From positions 1 through 35,148 of the forward strand of contig DYYG01000015.1 of the NCBI GenBank assembly GCA_020741775.1: a stretch of 35,148 nt of DNA, read 5' to 3'. Made by a program: the position numbers and the translations under genes. Numbering within the stretch: the first letter of the stretch is position 1; every line of letters starts with the position of its first letter. Below the pieces are notes generated by a model. It saw nothing but the letters and a program-made list of their open reading frames with translations. It did no database searches and was not told where the DNA came from. Source of the DNA: Methylorubrum populi. Its GTDB lineage: Bacteria > Pseudomonadota > Alphaproteobacteria > Rhizobiales > Beijerinckiaceae. This document shows, one piece after another, positions 1-8,015 of this stretch.

Positions 1-173
1 GCCCAGGCGCGGACCTGATCCTTCGAGAGCTGGCCGTCATGCAGCAGGCGGTGGAACGGGTGGAGGTTGTGGTAGCGGCGCGCGCCGATGTCGCGCAGGG
101 CCGCTTCCAGCTCCTCGTGGCTCAGGAGGCGGGGCTCGGATTCCGGGACGGGCGGCGGGAATTGGGCGGTCAT
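1..173 (-). CDS. pqqC: PqqC (or PqqC/D fusion), N-terminal part, cut by window edge
   Basis: Only the first 57 codons are present; the gene runs off the left edge. The translation begins MTAQFPPPVPESEPRLLSHE and continues with a block containing EELEAALRDIGARRYHNLHP and a following PFHRLLHDGQLS. This matches the start of PqqC, the cofactor-free oxidase that performs the last ring closure and eight-electron oxidation making pyrroloquinoline quinone. In M. extorquens pqqC is fused to pqqD, which cannot be tested here. The gene lies 179 bases downstream of pqqB on the same strand. That is a wide gap for an operon, and it contains a perfect palindrome. The start is the ATG at 173; the reading frame before it shows no family similarity. 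Confidence 0.85.
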   Translation of the reverse strand, partial: MTAQFPPPVPESEPRLLSHEELEAALRDIGARRYHNLHPFHRLLHDGQLSKDQVRAW

Positions 174-259
174 GGCGTTTGAGTTTTCCCCGGGCTTCGA
201 GTCGCGTTTCCTGGAGCTTTTGTAAAATGGGGCTCGATGCCCGCGAGGGCAGGGGCCGA

Positions 260-278
260 TGCACGATTGTATCGTGCA
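260..278. promoter_or_regulatory. Perfect inverted repeat in the pqqB-pqqC gap, possible operator
   Basis: The sequence TGCACGATTGTATCGTGCA has two perfect 8-base arms (260-267 and 271-278) around a 3-base centre. It is followed by an AT-rich stretch, AAATATATCC, unusual in this GC-rich DNA. It sits about 87 bases upstream of the pqqC start. The short spacer makes a dimeric repressor or activator site more likely than an RNA hairpin. The binding protein is unknown. Confidence 0.4.
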
Positions 279-352
279 AAATATATCCGGTCTGGCGGTC
301 GATTTCCAGGCCGTGCCGGTTCACAGGACGTGTGAGTCCGAGCGCGGCTCCC

Positions 353-1252
353 TCAGAGGTCGAGGGTCAGGCCGTCATGGGCGAGCGTCCAACCCCGCGC
401 CTCGATACTCGCCCGCTCGGGCGAATCCTCGACCAGGACCGGGTTGGTGTTGTTGATGTGAATGAACACCCGCCGGCCAATCTCGACATCGGCGAAGGAG
501 GCGATGGAGCCGGTCTCGCCGTTCATCTGGATATGGCCCATGCGCCAGCCGGTCTTGGTGCCGACGCCGGCGCGGATCATGTCGTCGTCCTCCAGCACGG
601 TGCCGTCGAACAGCAGGGCATCGACACCGGCGAGGCGGGCTTTCAGATCCTCCGTCACCCGGGCGCAGCCGGGGATATAGGCGAGACGCTTGCCGCCGGC
701 CTCGATCATCGTGCCGACCGTGGTCTCGGTCTCGGCGCCGATCTCCATCGCGGCATCCTCCAGCCAGAGGGGCACCTTGCCGGGCACGGCGAACAGCGTC
801 ACCGTGAGGCCGGGAACCGGCTCGAAGGTCTGGTTGAGGGCAATTGTCTGCCGCTTCACCACGTCGGCGGCCATCACGTCGAAGACGCGGTTCGCGGAGA
901 CGGAGCCGAGAATGCCGGGCGTGGCGTAGAGGGTGAAGGGCTGGCCCTCGCGCAGGGTCAGCAGGCCGGCGACGTGATCCACGTCGCCATTGGTCAGCAG
1001 CACCGCCTGAATCGGCGAATGGCGCAGGCCCTGCCGCGGATGCATCTGCGGGTTGGCCTGGATCTGCTGGCGGATATCGGGGGAGGCGTTCAGCAGGAGC
1101 CAGCGTTCCCCATCGGGGGAGACCGCGATGCTCGACTGCGTGCGCGGCTTGACCCTGGCGTCGCCCGCCCAGGCCAAGGAACAGATGGAGCAGCGGCAGT
1201 TCCACTGGGGAACGCCGCCGCCCGCGGCCGAGCCGAGGATCACGACATGCAT
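353..1252 (-). CDS. pqqB: PqqB, PQQ biosynthesis metallo-beta-lactamase-fold protein
   Basis: The 299-residue product opens MHVVILGSAAGGGVPQWNCR and has the CxCxxC cluster at residues 19-24 that is typical of PqqB. The metallo-beta-lactamase-like segment LLTNGDVDHVAGLLTLREG follows near residue 86. Length and ends fit the family, about 300 residues. PqqB is a cytoplasmic iron-dependent enzyme proposed to hydroxylate the tyrosine of the excised Glu-Tyr unit during PQQ synthesis. It follows pqqA by 48 bases on the same strand, in the usual pqqABC order. PQQ is the cofactor of the MxaF and XoxF methanol dehydrogenases, which links this operon to the rest of the window. The family call is secure. 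Confidence 0.96.
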   Translation of the reverse strand: MHVVILGSAAGGGVPQWNCRCSICSLAWAGDARVKPRTQSSIAVSPDGERWLLLNASPDIRQQIQANPQMHPRQGLRHSPIQAVLLTNGDVDHVAGLLTLREGQPFTLYATPGILGSVSANRVFDVMAADVVKRQTIALNQTFEPVPGLTVTLFAVPGKVPLWLEDAAMEIGAETETTVGTMIEAGGKRLAYIPGCARVTEDLKARLAGVDALLFDGTVLEDDDMIRAGVGTKTGWRMGHIQMNGETGSIASFADVEIGRRVFIHINNTNPVLVEDSPERASIEARGWTLAHDGLTLDL

Positions 1253-1300
1253 GGTGAGACCCTGCTGCTGCCTGCGACCTGCGACCCGGCTCGGATCACC

Positions 1301-1390
1301 TTAGTTGAAGGTGTCGATCTCGGCCGACTCGTAGCTCGTGACTTCCATGCCGACGCAGATCTCGGAAACGATGGGGGCGGCCCACTTCAT
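1301..1390 (-). CDS. pqqA: PqqA, PQQ precursor peptide (29 residues)
   Basis: This very short gene encodes MKWAAPIVSEICVGMEVTSY followed by ESAEIDTFN. It has the defining Glu16 and Tyr20 in the E-x3-Y arrangement; these two residues are cross-linked by the radical-SAM enzyme PqqE and become the carbon skeleton of PQQ. A good ribosome binding site, GAGGAGAG, lies just upstream of the ATG. The gene is first in the pqq operon, immediately ahead of pqqB, as in M. extorquens. It is short enough to be missed by most gene-calling cutoffs, but the match to the family is unambiguous. Confidence 0.97.
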   Translation of the reverse strand: MKWAAPIVSEICVGMEVTSYESAEIDTFN

Positions 1391-1825
1391 GGTGTCTCTC
1401 CTCGACATTATGGAACGCCATGGATCCCCGACCCGTCTTGATTAAGAGGATCGTAAGATACTGACGGCGCATTCGTTTTCGTGCGCCGGAGGTATATCGC
1501 CAATTCCGGCCCGTCCCGCAAGAGCTGCTTTGCCGTTTCTTCCCAAGTTCGGATCAAGTTCCGGCTTGGTTGAGGCCAAGATCGCGTGACAACGGCCCTG
1601 GACTTCCGCCGCAAGCGGCTCACCCGCCCTGGCCTCCCCACCGCGACGATGGAGCGGCTTCCGGCACCGATCCGGTCGAGGAAAGGACGCTGATGCGTCG
1701 TTATGCCTTCGGCGAGCGGGCAAGCCCCGCGCATCGACCTCAGCCGAGGCGCGGACGACGTTGGGCCCAGCCCGGATGGCGGGGGGCTCCGGTCGTGATG
1801 AGTCTCGCAATCGGGGCCGGAAACC
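1391..1825. other. 435-base gap between pqqA and the response regulator; pqq promoter region
   Basis: No convincing gene is present. Open frames here have Arg/Pro/Ala-rich composition typical of chance frames in GC-rich DNA and match nothing recognised. The region contains the likely pqqA promoter (1493-1521) and a GC-rich hairpin near the predicted transcript start (arms 1465-1471 and 1482-1488, CGGCGCA/TGCGCCG). No strong terminator was found for the kinase/regulator pair that ends at 1826. Confidence 0.6.
1493..1521 (-). promoter_or_regulatory. Predicted pqqA promoter
   Basis: On the minus strand a TTGCGG (-35, 1516-1521) is followed after 17 bases by GATATA (-10, 1493-1498), the standard spacing for a housekeeping sigma factor. 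Transcription would begin near 1486, giving a pqqA leader of about 95 bases. As I recall, the mapped pqqA start in M. extorquens AM1 is at a similar distance. A small hairpin (1465-1488) would sit at the 5' end of this RNA. Confidence 0.5.
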
Positions 1826-2533
1826 TTAATGCCGGAAATCCTGTCCGCGCAGGTCGAGCATGAAGCCCTTGCCGCGCACCGTGACGATCACCGGACCGCC
1901 GAGGCGCACGAAATCGGAGAGCTTCGAGCGGAGATAGCCGACATAGACATCGACCACGTTGAGGGAGAGGCCGCCTTGGCTGGCCCAGAGCCGGTCGAAG
2001 ATCTCGCCGCGCGAGATCGGCCGGTTCACCTCCTGCATCAGCAGGGCGAGCAGCTCCGCCTCCCGCGGGGTGAGCCGGGCCGAGGCCTCACCGAAGCTGA
2101 CTTGGCGGATGGTGACGTCGAGGGTCAGCCGGCCGGCGGTGAAGACGGTGCGCGGCGTGTCCGCCTCGCGGCGGCGCAGCAGGTGGGTCTGAAGGCGGGC
2201 CAGCAGTTCGTCGAACACGAAAGGCTTGACGATGTAGTCGTCGGCGCCGAGCGCCAGCCCCTCCGCCCGGTCGCGCACCTCGTCGCGGGCGCTCAAGAAC
2301 AGGATCGCGCCGGGATAGCCACCCTCTCGCAGAGAACGGCAGACATCGTGGCCGGAGCCATCGGGCAGGGTGATGTCGAGCACCACCGCTTCCGGCGCGT
2401 CGTCGCGGGCGGCACTGAGCGCGTCCTCGACCCGGCCGGCCACGCCGACGGAGAACCCCTCCGCTTCGAGGCCCCGGGCGAGAATGCCGCGGATGTCGAT
2501 GTCATCCTCGACAATCAATACGCGCGTCGTCAT
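1826..2533 (-). CDS. OmpR-family response regulator
   Basis: The 235-residue protein has an N-terminal receiver domain. The acidic pair Asp10/Asp11, the phosphoacceptor Asp53 (in VVLDITLPDGSG), Ser81 and Lys103 (in DDYIVKPF) are all present. A C-terminal winged-helix DNA-binding domain ends in VIVTVRGKGFMLDLRG, typical of OmpR/PhoB proteins. It is the output partner of the sensor kinase directly upstream; the two genes overlap by four bases (ATGA), so they are translationally coupled. Target genes are unknown. The pair sits between the pqq and fhc operons, which suggests but does not prove a role in C1 metabolism. Confidence 0.93.
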   Translation of the reverse strand: MTTRVLIVEDDIDIRGILARGLEAEGFSVGVAGRVEDALSAARDDAPEAVVLDITLPDGSGHDVCRSLREGGYPGAILFLSARDEVRDRAEGLALGADDYIVKPFVFDELLARLQTHLLRRREADTPRTVFTAGRLTLDVTIRQVSFGEASARLTPREAELLALLMQEVNRPISRGEIFDRLWASQGGLSLNVVDVYVGYLRSKLSDFVRLGGPVIVTVRGKGFMLDLRGQDFRH

Positions 2534-4167
2534 GCGGCGCCGATCCTCTCCTGTCCCGCCCCGTTCCGCTCCGTCACGGCAGCGTAATCGAGCGCCGGTA
2601 AGTCGATGACCACCCGTGCTCCGCCACCCTGTTCGGCGCTGCCGAGGCTGATCGCCCCATCATGGCGGTCAACGACCCATCGCGCCAGAGCCAAACCGAT
2701 CCCGAAGCCGGTCTCACCCGCGCGGGCCTCGCGCCGGAAACGCTCGAACAGGGCCTCGCCATCCCCGGGGAAGCCGGGGCCGTCATCCTCGATGATGACG
2801 ATAGCGCGGCTTCCCTGCGGGGTCTGGCGCTCGCTCAAGGAGACGACGATCCGCGTCAGGCCGGTGGCATGGCGCAGGGCGTTGTCGATCAGGCTCTCGA
2901 TTACCTGGCGCAGCCATTCCGGGTCGGCATTGATCTCGATGTCGCGCTGGCCCGGTTCCAGCTCCAGCGCCACTCGGCGCCGGGCGGCCTCGGAGCCGGC
3001 TCCGTCCACGGCATCGCCGAGCACCGCCACCGCGCTGACCGCGCGCCGGTCCAGTTCGATCTGCCCCGATTCCGAGCGGGCGACCCGCAGCAGATCCTCC
3101 ACCCGCCGCTTGAGGCGCTGGGCCCGTTTGCGGATGGTCGCGAAGACGGGGCCGTGATCCACCGGCCGTCCGCCGGACCGCTCCGCCGTTCTCTGAGCAA
3201 GGTCGCATTCGCCGAGGATGACGGTGAGGGGCGTGCGCAGCTCGTGGCTGACATCGGCGAAGAAGCGGCGCCGGGAGCGGTCCACCATCTCCAGCCGCTC
3301 ATTGGCCGCCCGCAGGTCGGCGGTCCGGGCCTCCACCGTATCCTCCAGGGCGGCCCGGTCGGCGGCGAGCCGTCCCTCCCGCCGGGCGAGGCGGGCGGCC
3401 ATGCGGTTGACGTTGGCCACCAGGAGGCCGAGCTCGTCCCGCGTCTCGACCGAGAGGCGGGTATCGAGGGCGCCGCTGCCGATGGCGCCGGCGGCGCGGC
3501 GAACCTCTTCGATCCGGGCCAGGGTCGGCCTCGTCACGGAGCGGTAGAGCACCAGCAGAAAAGCGAGAGCCAGGGCGGCGGCGGCGAGCGAGGCAGCGGT
3601 GAGCCGCTGCGACAGGGTATGAGCGGCTTCGGAGCCGGCGATCATGCCGCGCCGCTCAGCCTCGATCAGCAGCGAGAGCGGTGGCCCCGTCATCGCGCCG
3701 AAGGCGTTGAGCGCGCCCTGCATCGCGGTCTTGCGGCGTTCGGGATCGCTCTCCCGGCGCACCAGGGTGACTTGGCGGTCGAGCATCGCCCGGGCGGCAC
3801 GGACATTGGCGAGCGGACGGGTGCGGGCGATGTAACGGATACGATCCTCGGCGTCGCCGCTGGTCGCCATGCCGCTGCCGATGGCATCGTCGACATGATT
3901 GAGCGCCTCATCGACCCGGTCGCGGGTCACGGACAGCGCCTCGGGTGGCGCCTCCGGATTGCTGATGCTGTCGATGGCGGCGAAACCGTATTGCGCCAGC
4001 CGACCCGACAATTCGGTCAGCAATTCCAGCCGGTGCTGGGCGGCCAGGGTGCGTTCGATGACGTTCTCGGTCAGCCGGATCGACCACAGCACGCCGGCCG
4101 CCGCCAGCAGGGCGAGCAGGGCGGTGCCGCCGAGCAGCAGGGCGAACCGGACCTTCAGCGAGCGCAT
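2530..4167 (-). CDS. Membrane sensor histidine kinase
   Basis: The 545-residue protein has a transmembrane segment at about residues 9-28, a helical periplasmic domain of about 150 residues, a second membrane segment near 190-208, and a HAMP linker at about 210-263. A coiled stretch follows. The phosphoacceptor His308 lies in FADVSHELRTPL, and the C-terminal ATPase domain has an N box (ESLIDNALRHA) and G boxes (DDGPGFPG and GFGIGLALARW). All catalytic motifs are intact. It would phosphorylate the adjacent OmpR-type regulator. The sensor domain resembles helical-bundle ligand domains, but its signal is not predictable. The ATG at 4167 has a good upstream site, AGGGAG. Confidence 0.93.
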   Translation of the reverse strand: MRSLKVRFALLLGGTALLALLAAAGVLWSIRLTENVIERTLAAQHRLELLTELSGRLAQYGFAAIDSISNPEAPPEALSVTRDRVDEALNHVDDAIGSGMATSGDAEDRIRYIARTRPLANVRAARAMLDRQVTLVRRESDPERRKTAMQGALNAFGAMTGPPLSLLIEAERRGMIAGSEAAHTLSQRLTAASLAAAALALAFLLVLYRSVTRPTLARIEEVRRAAGAIGSGALDTRLSVETRDELGLLVANVNRMAARLARREGRLAADRAALEDTVEARTADLRAANERLEMVDRSRRRFFADVSHELRTPLTVILGECDLAQRTAERSGGRPVDHGPVFATIRKRAQRLKRRVEDLLRVARSESGQIELDRRAVSAVAVLGDAVDGAGSEAARRRVALELEPGQRDIEINADPEWLRQVIESLIDNALRHATGLTRIVVSLSERQTPQGSRAIVIIEDDGPGFPGDGEALFERFRREARAGETGFGIGLALARWVVDRHDGAISLGSAEQGGGARVVIDLPALDYAAVTERNGAGQERIGAA

Positions 4168-4260
4168 GATCTCCCTCTCCGCCGCAGGGGCGGCAGGGGG
4201 ACCATGTCACCGCCGGGGCAGCGTCTCAAGCCGCCCGTCCGTTGCGGAACGAAGGCCCCA

Positions 4261-4467
4261 TCACAGGTCGTTGGGCAGGGTCCCCTTCGGGGCGCAGCGC
4301 CAGCTCTTCACGTGGTAGTCGGGGTGCTGCTCCTGCCACACCGCCAGGGTGCTCTGCGAATTGCGCAGGCACAGGAACGGGTTCGGATTGTCGTAGGAGA
4401 GGTTGATCCGCTCCTCGTGACACTGGGCAGGCTGTGCGATCAGGCAAACCGACAGGAGCAGAAACAT
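4261..4467 (-). CDS. Small exported Cys-containing protein, unknown function
   Basis: A 68-residue protein starts with a hydrophobic signal-like segment MFLLLSVCLIAQPAQC. The mature part is short and polar with Tyr, Trp and Cys residues (FLCLRNSQSTLAVWQEQHPD, then WRCAPKGTLP). The codons upstream of this Met look non-coding (Arg/Pro/Ser-rich), so the inner ATG is preferred over the longer frame starting at 4602. The ribosome site is weak. It lies downstream of fhcC beyond a hairpin and upstream of the kinase gene on the same strand. No family is recognised. The Trp/Tyr/Cys content and signal sequence argue for a real gene. Confidence 0.55.
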   Translation of the reverse strand: MFLLLSVCLIAQPAQCHEERINLSYDNPNPFLCLRNSQSTLAVWQEQHPDYHVKSWRCAPKGTLPNDL

Positions 4468-4548
4468 CCGCGCGGCCTCAAGCGAGAGGAGGCCGGTACG
4501 CGATGGAATCGGTGTCCTGCGCCTCGATCCGAGGCAAGGTGGGACGAA

Positions 4549-4586
4549 ACGGCAAGTCGGCAAGCCACTTTTCCGCGACTTGCCGT
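4549..4586 (-). terminator. Hairpin downstream of fhcC, likely operon terminator
   Basis: Perfect 11-base arms, ACGGCAAGTCG (4549-4559) and CGACTTGCCGT (4576-4586), flank a 16-base loop. Reading on the minus strand, the second arm runs into TTTCGTC. It lies 27 bases after the fhcC stop codon. The short T run makes a factor-independent terminator possible but not certain; it may instead protect the 3' end of the fhc mRNA. Confidence 0.5.
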
Positions 4587-4612
4587 CTCGATTTCCGAAC
4601 AATCGTGCCGGG

Positions 4613-5410
4613 TCAGGCCGATACGAACAGCTCGCCCTTGCCGAGGGTCGCGAGGTCGCCCGAATAACGGCGCAGCGTGCCGCCGAACAGGCTCACCTGC
4701 GACGCGCCGAGGCGCTTGAGGGTCTGCGCGAGCAGGCGGGTGAAGACCAGATCCGGCGTGCCGGTCTCGACGAAGGTCGGCAGCAGCGCCCCGTGGCTGC
4801 CCGCGATCAGGGTGCCGCGGCGCATGCCGTAGCCCGGATGGTCGCCGAGGGCGCCCGAGACGACGATGGTGCCGGCGATCATGCGGGACGCGGCGAAGGC
4901 GCCGGCCGATTCCGCCAGGATCAGGCCCTTGCGCATGCGGTCGCCGAGATGGTCGCCGGCACGGCCCTTGATGACGAGGGTCGCGCCGTTGAGGCCGGCC
5001 TTCGCGGCATAGACCGCGCCACCCGCGTAATCCCCGGCATCGCCTTCGATGGTGATGGTGCCGCCGGTGGCGCCGGTGGCGGCATAGGGGCCGGCCGAGC
5101 CGGTGACGGTGAGCGTGCCGCCCGCCATGCCCTCGCCGAGGCGCTGGCCGACATCGCCCTCGACCCGGATCGAGCCCTCGGACAGGGCCGCGCCGACCCG
5201 GTCGAGCCGGGAGGAGCCGCCCTCGATCACGAGGCTGTCGGAGCCGTCGAGGCTGATCTCGAACACATCGCCGAGGGTCAGGCCGCGGCGGCTGGTGCCG
5301 ATCGCGAGCTTGCCGGCTTCCGCCTCGGTCAAAGCCTTCAGGGCGAGCGGGGTGATGGAGAGGAGGTCGACGCGCTCCTGCGGCTCCCCGCGCAGTCTCA
5401 GGGTGCTCAT
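4613..5410 (-). CDS. fhcC: FhcC, formyltransferase/hydrolase complex subunit C
   Basis: The 265-residue protein is built from glycine-rich repeats such as GEGMAGGTLTVTGSAG and GDAGDYAGGAVYAAKAGLNG. These form the right-handed beta-helix shared by formylmethanofuran dehydrogenase subunit C and the glutamate synthase C-terminal domain. In the methylotroph Fhc complex it is a structural subunit holding the tunnel between the transferase FhcD and the hydrolase FhcA. The start is the ATG at 5410, overlapping the fhcD stop codon by four bases; the longer frame upstream is the fhcD shadow. It is last in the B-A-D-C operon. Confidence 0.93.
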   Translation of the reverse strand: MSTLRLRGEPQERVDLLSITPLALKALTEAEAGKLAIGTSRRGLTLGDVFEISLDGSDSLVIEGGSSRLDRVGAALSEGSIRVEGDVGQRLGEGMAGGTLTVTGSAGPYAATGATGGTITIEGDAGDYAGGAVYAAKAGLNGATLVIKGRAGDHLGDRMRKGLILAESAGAFAASRMIAGTIVVSGALGDHPGYGMRRGTLIAGSHGALLPTFVETGTPDLVFTRLLAQTLKRLGASQVSLFGGTLRRYSGDLATLGKGELFVSA

Positions 5411-6342
5411 GCGGCGGGTTTCTCCAACAGATCGCGGAGGTGGTAGTGGTGCCGGCCGAGATTGCCGCCGTAATTGCCGGCGGTGACCGCCACGAGCCCG
5501 TGCTGGGCGCCGATTTCGGTGGCGGCGTGCAGGGCGGCGCGCATCGATTCGGCGACCGCCTTCGAGGTCAGCGCGTCGATGACGATTTCCAGCACCACGC
5601 CGCATTCGGGCGGCAGCGCCGAGCCGGCCCGGCCTTTGAGCGTCGGGCAATAGGCGTCGTTGGTGGAGGCCATCATGCCCTTGGTGCGGCCACCGACCTT
5701 CGAGCCGGAGCGGACGATGCCGCCGGGGAAAGGCAGGATCGCGCCGGGGATCGCCTTGGCGGCCTCGACCGCAATCTCGGCGACCTTCAGCGTCTCGGAA
5801 TGGACCCGGCCGAGGAACAGCAGGTTGCCGCCGCCGACTGCGCCGTCGACCGCGCGGGTCGAATCCTCGCACAGGAACTCGCCGTCCATCACCGGGATGC
5901 GCCAGTAGCGGCGCATCTTGCCCGTGGCGTCCGGCAGGCGCTTGGCGACGGCGAAGCCGTCACCGAAATAGCGGATCGCGCCGCCGAGCTTGATCTTGTG
6001 CGGCCCGTCCACGCCCGCGAAGCAGGCGGTGCCGGGGCAGGTGAGGATGCACTGGCCGACGCGCTTGAGCAGCTGATCCTTCAATCCGTTCGGCTCGAAG
6101 CCGAACAGCAGGATGCGCACGCCCGGGCGCCCGTCCGGCGTCTCGTCCGGAGACAGCTCCGCGTCGATACCGGCCTCGGCGCCGCAGCCGATCACGGAAG
6201 TGGCGAAGCCCGTCATCACCGTCGCCGCGATCATCGCCCATTTGGGCGTGTCGTTGGTGACGATGATCGCGGTGCCCGCGACGTCGAAGGCTTCGGCGAA
6301 GGTGTCCTCGACCTTGATGCCGTTGAGGATGAGGTCGCTCAT
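5407..6342 (-). CDS. fhcD: FhcD, formylmethanofuran:H4MPT formyltransferase subunit
   Basis: The 311-residue protein begins MSDLILNGIKVEDTFAEAFD and contains DTPKWAMIAATVMTGFATSV and GGNLGRHHYHLRDLL, characteristic of Ftr/FhcD. It transfers the formyl group from formyl-H4MPT to the furan cofactor (methylofuran in these bacteria) before hydrolysis by FhcA. The ATG at 6342 lies 26 bases after the fhcA stop codon, with a GAGGG upstream. Length matches the roughly 300-residue family. It acts in the cytoplasm as part of the Fhc complex, which gives the last step of H4MPT-linked formaldehyde oxidation to formate. Confidence 0.95.
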   Translation of the reverse strand: MSDLILNGIKVEDTFAEAFDVAGTAIIVTNDTPKWAMIAATVMTGFATSVIGCGAEAGIDAELSPDETPDGRPGVRILLFGFEPNGLKDQLLKRVGQCILTCPGTACFAGVDGPHKIKLGGAIRYFGDGFAVAKRLPDATGKMRRYWRIPVMDGEFLCEDSTRAVDGAVGGGNLLFLGRVHSETLKVAEIAVEAAKAIPGAILPFPGGIVRSGSKVGGRTKGMMASTNDAYCPTLKGRAGSALPPECGVVLEIVIDALTSKAVAESMRAALHAATEIGAQHGLVAVTAGNYGGNLGRHHYHLRDLLEKPAA

Positions 6343-6368
6343 CGATTTAGTCCCATCACCCTCGCCCA

Positions 6369-8015
6369 TCACGCCCGGCAGGCCACGTCTTCGAACGTCC
6401 CGGTCTCCTCCGGGAAGGCGGCGTCCGGCACCGCGAAGGTGTCGAGCCCGGCGCCGAAGCGGTCCTGCAGGTAGGCGTCCGCCCGCTTGGTCATCCCAGC
6501 ATCGGCCTCGACAGCGAGGCTGAGCGTCTTGCCGGTGCCCCAGGCCACGACCTCGCCATCCTCGACGATCGGCTGGCCGTCCTTCAGCACCAGCTTGGCA
6601 CGGGAGAACATCGCCGTGCGGTCCTTGTCGTCCCGGTAGATCGCGATGTCGGCCTTGGCGCCGGCGCGCAGATGGCCGCGATCGGTCAGGCCGAGCAGCT
6701 TGGCGGGGCCGGAGCGGGTCAGCTGGGCGATCTCGCTGAAGGTGTATTCGCGCTCGATCTTCGGAAGGCCGGAGCGCTCGCCGACGACCGCCGGCAGCGT
6801 CGCGATTTCCTTCGCGCGCTCCTCCGCATCCATCAGCAGGTGGATGATGCGCGGATATTCGGTGAACACGCCGCCATTCGGGTGGTCGGTGGTGAGGATG
6901 GTGCGCTCCGGGTTCGAGGAGAGCAGCATCAGCTCCAGGCCGATGGCCCATTGCAGCGACGAGACCGGGCCGCGCGGCCGGTAGAGGAACGGCACCACGC
7001 CGCCGCCCTCGGCATCGCCGGCCGAGAGCACCCACTTCTTCGGCTTGGCGCCCTTGCGGCCGCCGAACTGGCGCAGGATGTCGAGGGAGATCGTCACGGT
7101 TTGGCCGAACACCACCTGACCGACGTCGTAGGTGGCGTTGGGATGGGCTTCCATCGCCGCGTTGATCCGCTCGGCCGCCGAGCGGAAGCCGCCGGTCATC
7201 GGATTTTCGGGGTCGGCCACGCCGTAGGCGTAGAACTGGGCGTGGGCGAAGTGGATGCGCCGCCCTTCCGCCGCTTCCAGCGTCGCGACCAGCGAATCGT
7301 CGGCGCTTGGCAGGCCGAGATTGTTGCAGTGGACGTGCAGCGGATGCGGCACGCCGATCTCCTCCACCGCGTCGAGCAGCGAGGTCATGATCTTGCGGGT
7401 CGAGAGACCGTAGCAGGGGATCTCGTCGTCGAGGCTGAGCTTCAGCACGCCGTCCTTGAAGGCCGAGGCGCCGCCCGCATTGATGCACTTGACGCCCAGG
7501 CCGCGCGCATGGGCCAGCGTCTGCTGAACCAGGTCGCGGACCGCGTGTTTGCCCTCGCCGTCCCGCAGGATCTGGAGCAGGTGGTCGTCGTTGCCGAGCA
7601 CCGCGAGGCCGCCCCGGTCGAGCAGCGGAATGTCGGCGAGTTCGAGATGGGTCGCCAGCGCGTTCGAGGGCGGCAGGGCCGGCTCGACGGCGGTGGTGTA
7701 GCCCATCCGCGCATAGTTGGCGCCGATCCAGCTGCCCGAGCCGCCGGCATTCGCGAAGGGATGGCCATTGGGGGCCGATTCGCTGACATAGAGATCGGGC
7801 AGGAGCAGGCGGCTCATCACCACGTTGCCGCCCGCGATGTGCGAGTGGACCTCGACACCGCCGGCCATCACCACGCAGCCGGTGGCGTCGATGGTCCGGT
7901 CGGGGGCGTGGTCGGAGGGGGCGACGACGTGGCCGTCCTCGATCCAGACGTCGCCGATCTCGTCGCGTCCGGCCGTCGGATCGACCACCCGTCCGCCATG
8001 GATACGGGTCAGCAT
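6369..8015 (-). CDS. fhcA: FhcA, hydrolase subunit of formyltransferase/hydrolase complex
   Basis: The 548-residue amidohydrolase-fold protein is related to formylmethanofuran dehydrogenase subunit A. Candidate zinc ligands are visible: His57 and His59 in VEVHSHIAGG, Lys176 in GVKCINAGG (probably the carboxylated lysine), His227/His229 in LHVHCNN, His255/His258 in HFAHAQF, and Asp377 in TTDHPNGG. The dinuclear zinc site hydrolyses formyl-methylofuran to formate. The gene overlaps the end of fhcB by seven bases, showing tight coupling. All expected active-site residues appear intact, and length is normal for the family. Confidence 0.95.
   Translation of the reverse strand: MLTRIHGGRVVDPTAGRDEIGDVWIEDGHVVAPSDHAPDRTIDATGCVVMAGGVEVHSHIAGGNVVMSRLLLPDLYVSESAPNGHPFANAGGSGSWIGANYARMGYTTAVEPALPPSNALATHLELADIPLLDRGGLAVLGNDDHLLQILRDGEGKHAVRDLVQQTLAHARGLGVKCINAGGASAFKDGVLKLSLDDEIPCYGLSTRKIMTSLLDAVEEIGVPHPLHVHCNNLGLPSADDSLVATLEAAEGRRIHFAHAQFYAYGVADPENPMTGGFRSAAERINAAMEAHPNATYDVGQVVFGQTVTISLDILRQFGGRKGAKPKKWVLSAGDAEGGGVVPFLYRPRGPVSSLQWAIGLELMLLSSNPERTILTTDHPNGGVFTEYPRIIHLLMDAEERAKEIATLPAVVGERSGLPKIEREYTFSEIAQLTRSGPAKLLGLTDRGHLRAGAKADIAIYRDDKDRTAMFSRAKLVLKDGQPIVEDGEVVAWGTGKTLSLAVEADAGMTKRADAYLQDRFGAGLDTFAVPDAAFPEETGTFEDVACRA

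Noticed and set aside
179..1441. Long plus-strand frame of 420 codons across pqqB and pqqA
   Set aside because: It is antisense to two clearly identified genes and has Gly/His/Asp-rich composition typical of the opposite frame of a GC-rich gene.
1442..1810. Minus-strand frame of 122 codons upstream of pqqA
   Set aside because: Arg/Pro/Ala-rich with no recognisable motif, and it overlaps the likely pqqA promoter.
2662..4719. Plus-strand frame of 685 codons
   Set aside because: Antisense to the sensor kinase, whose catalytic motifs are all intact on the minus strand.
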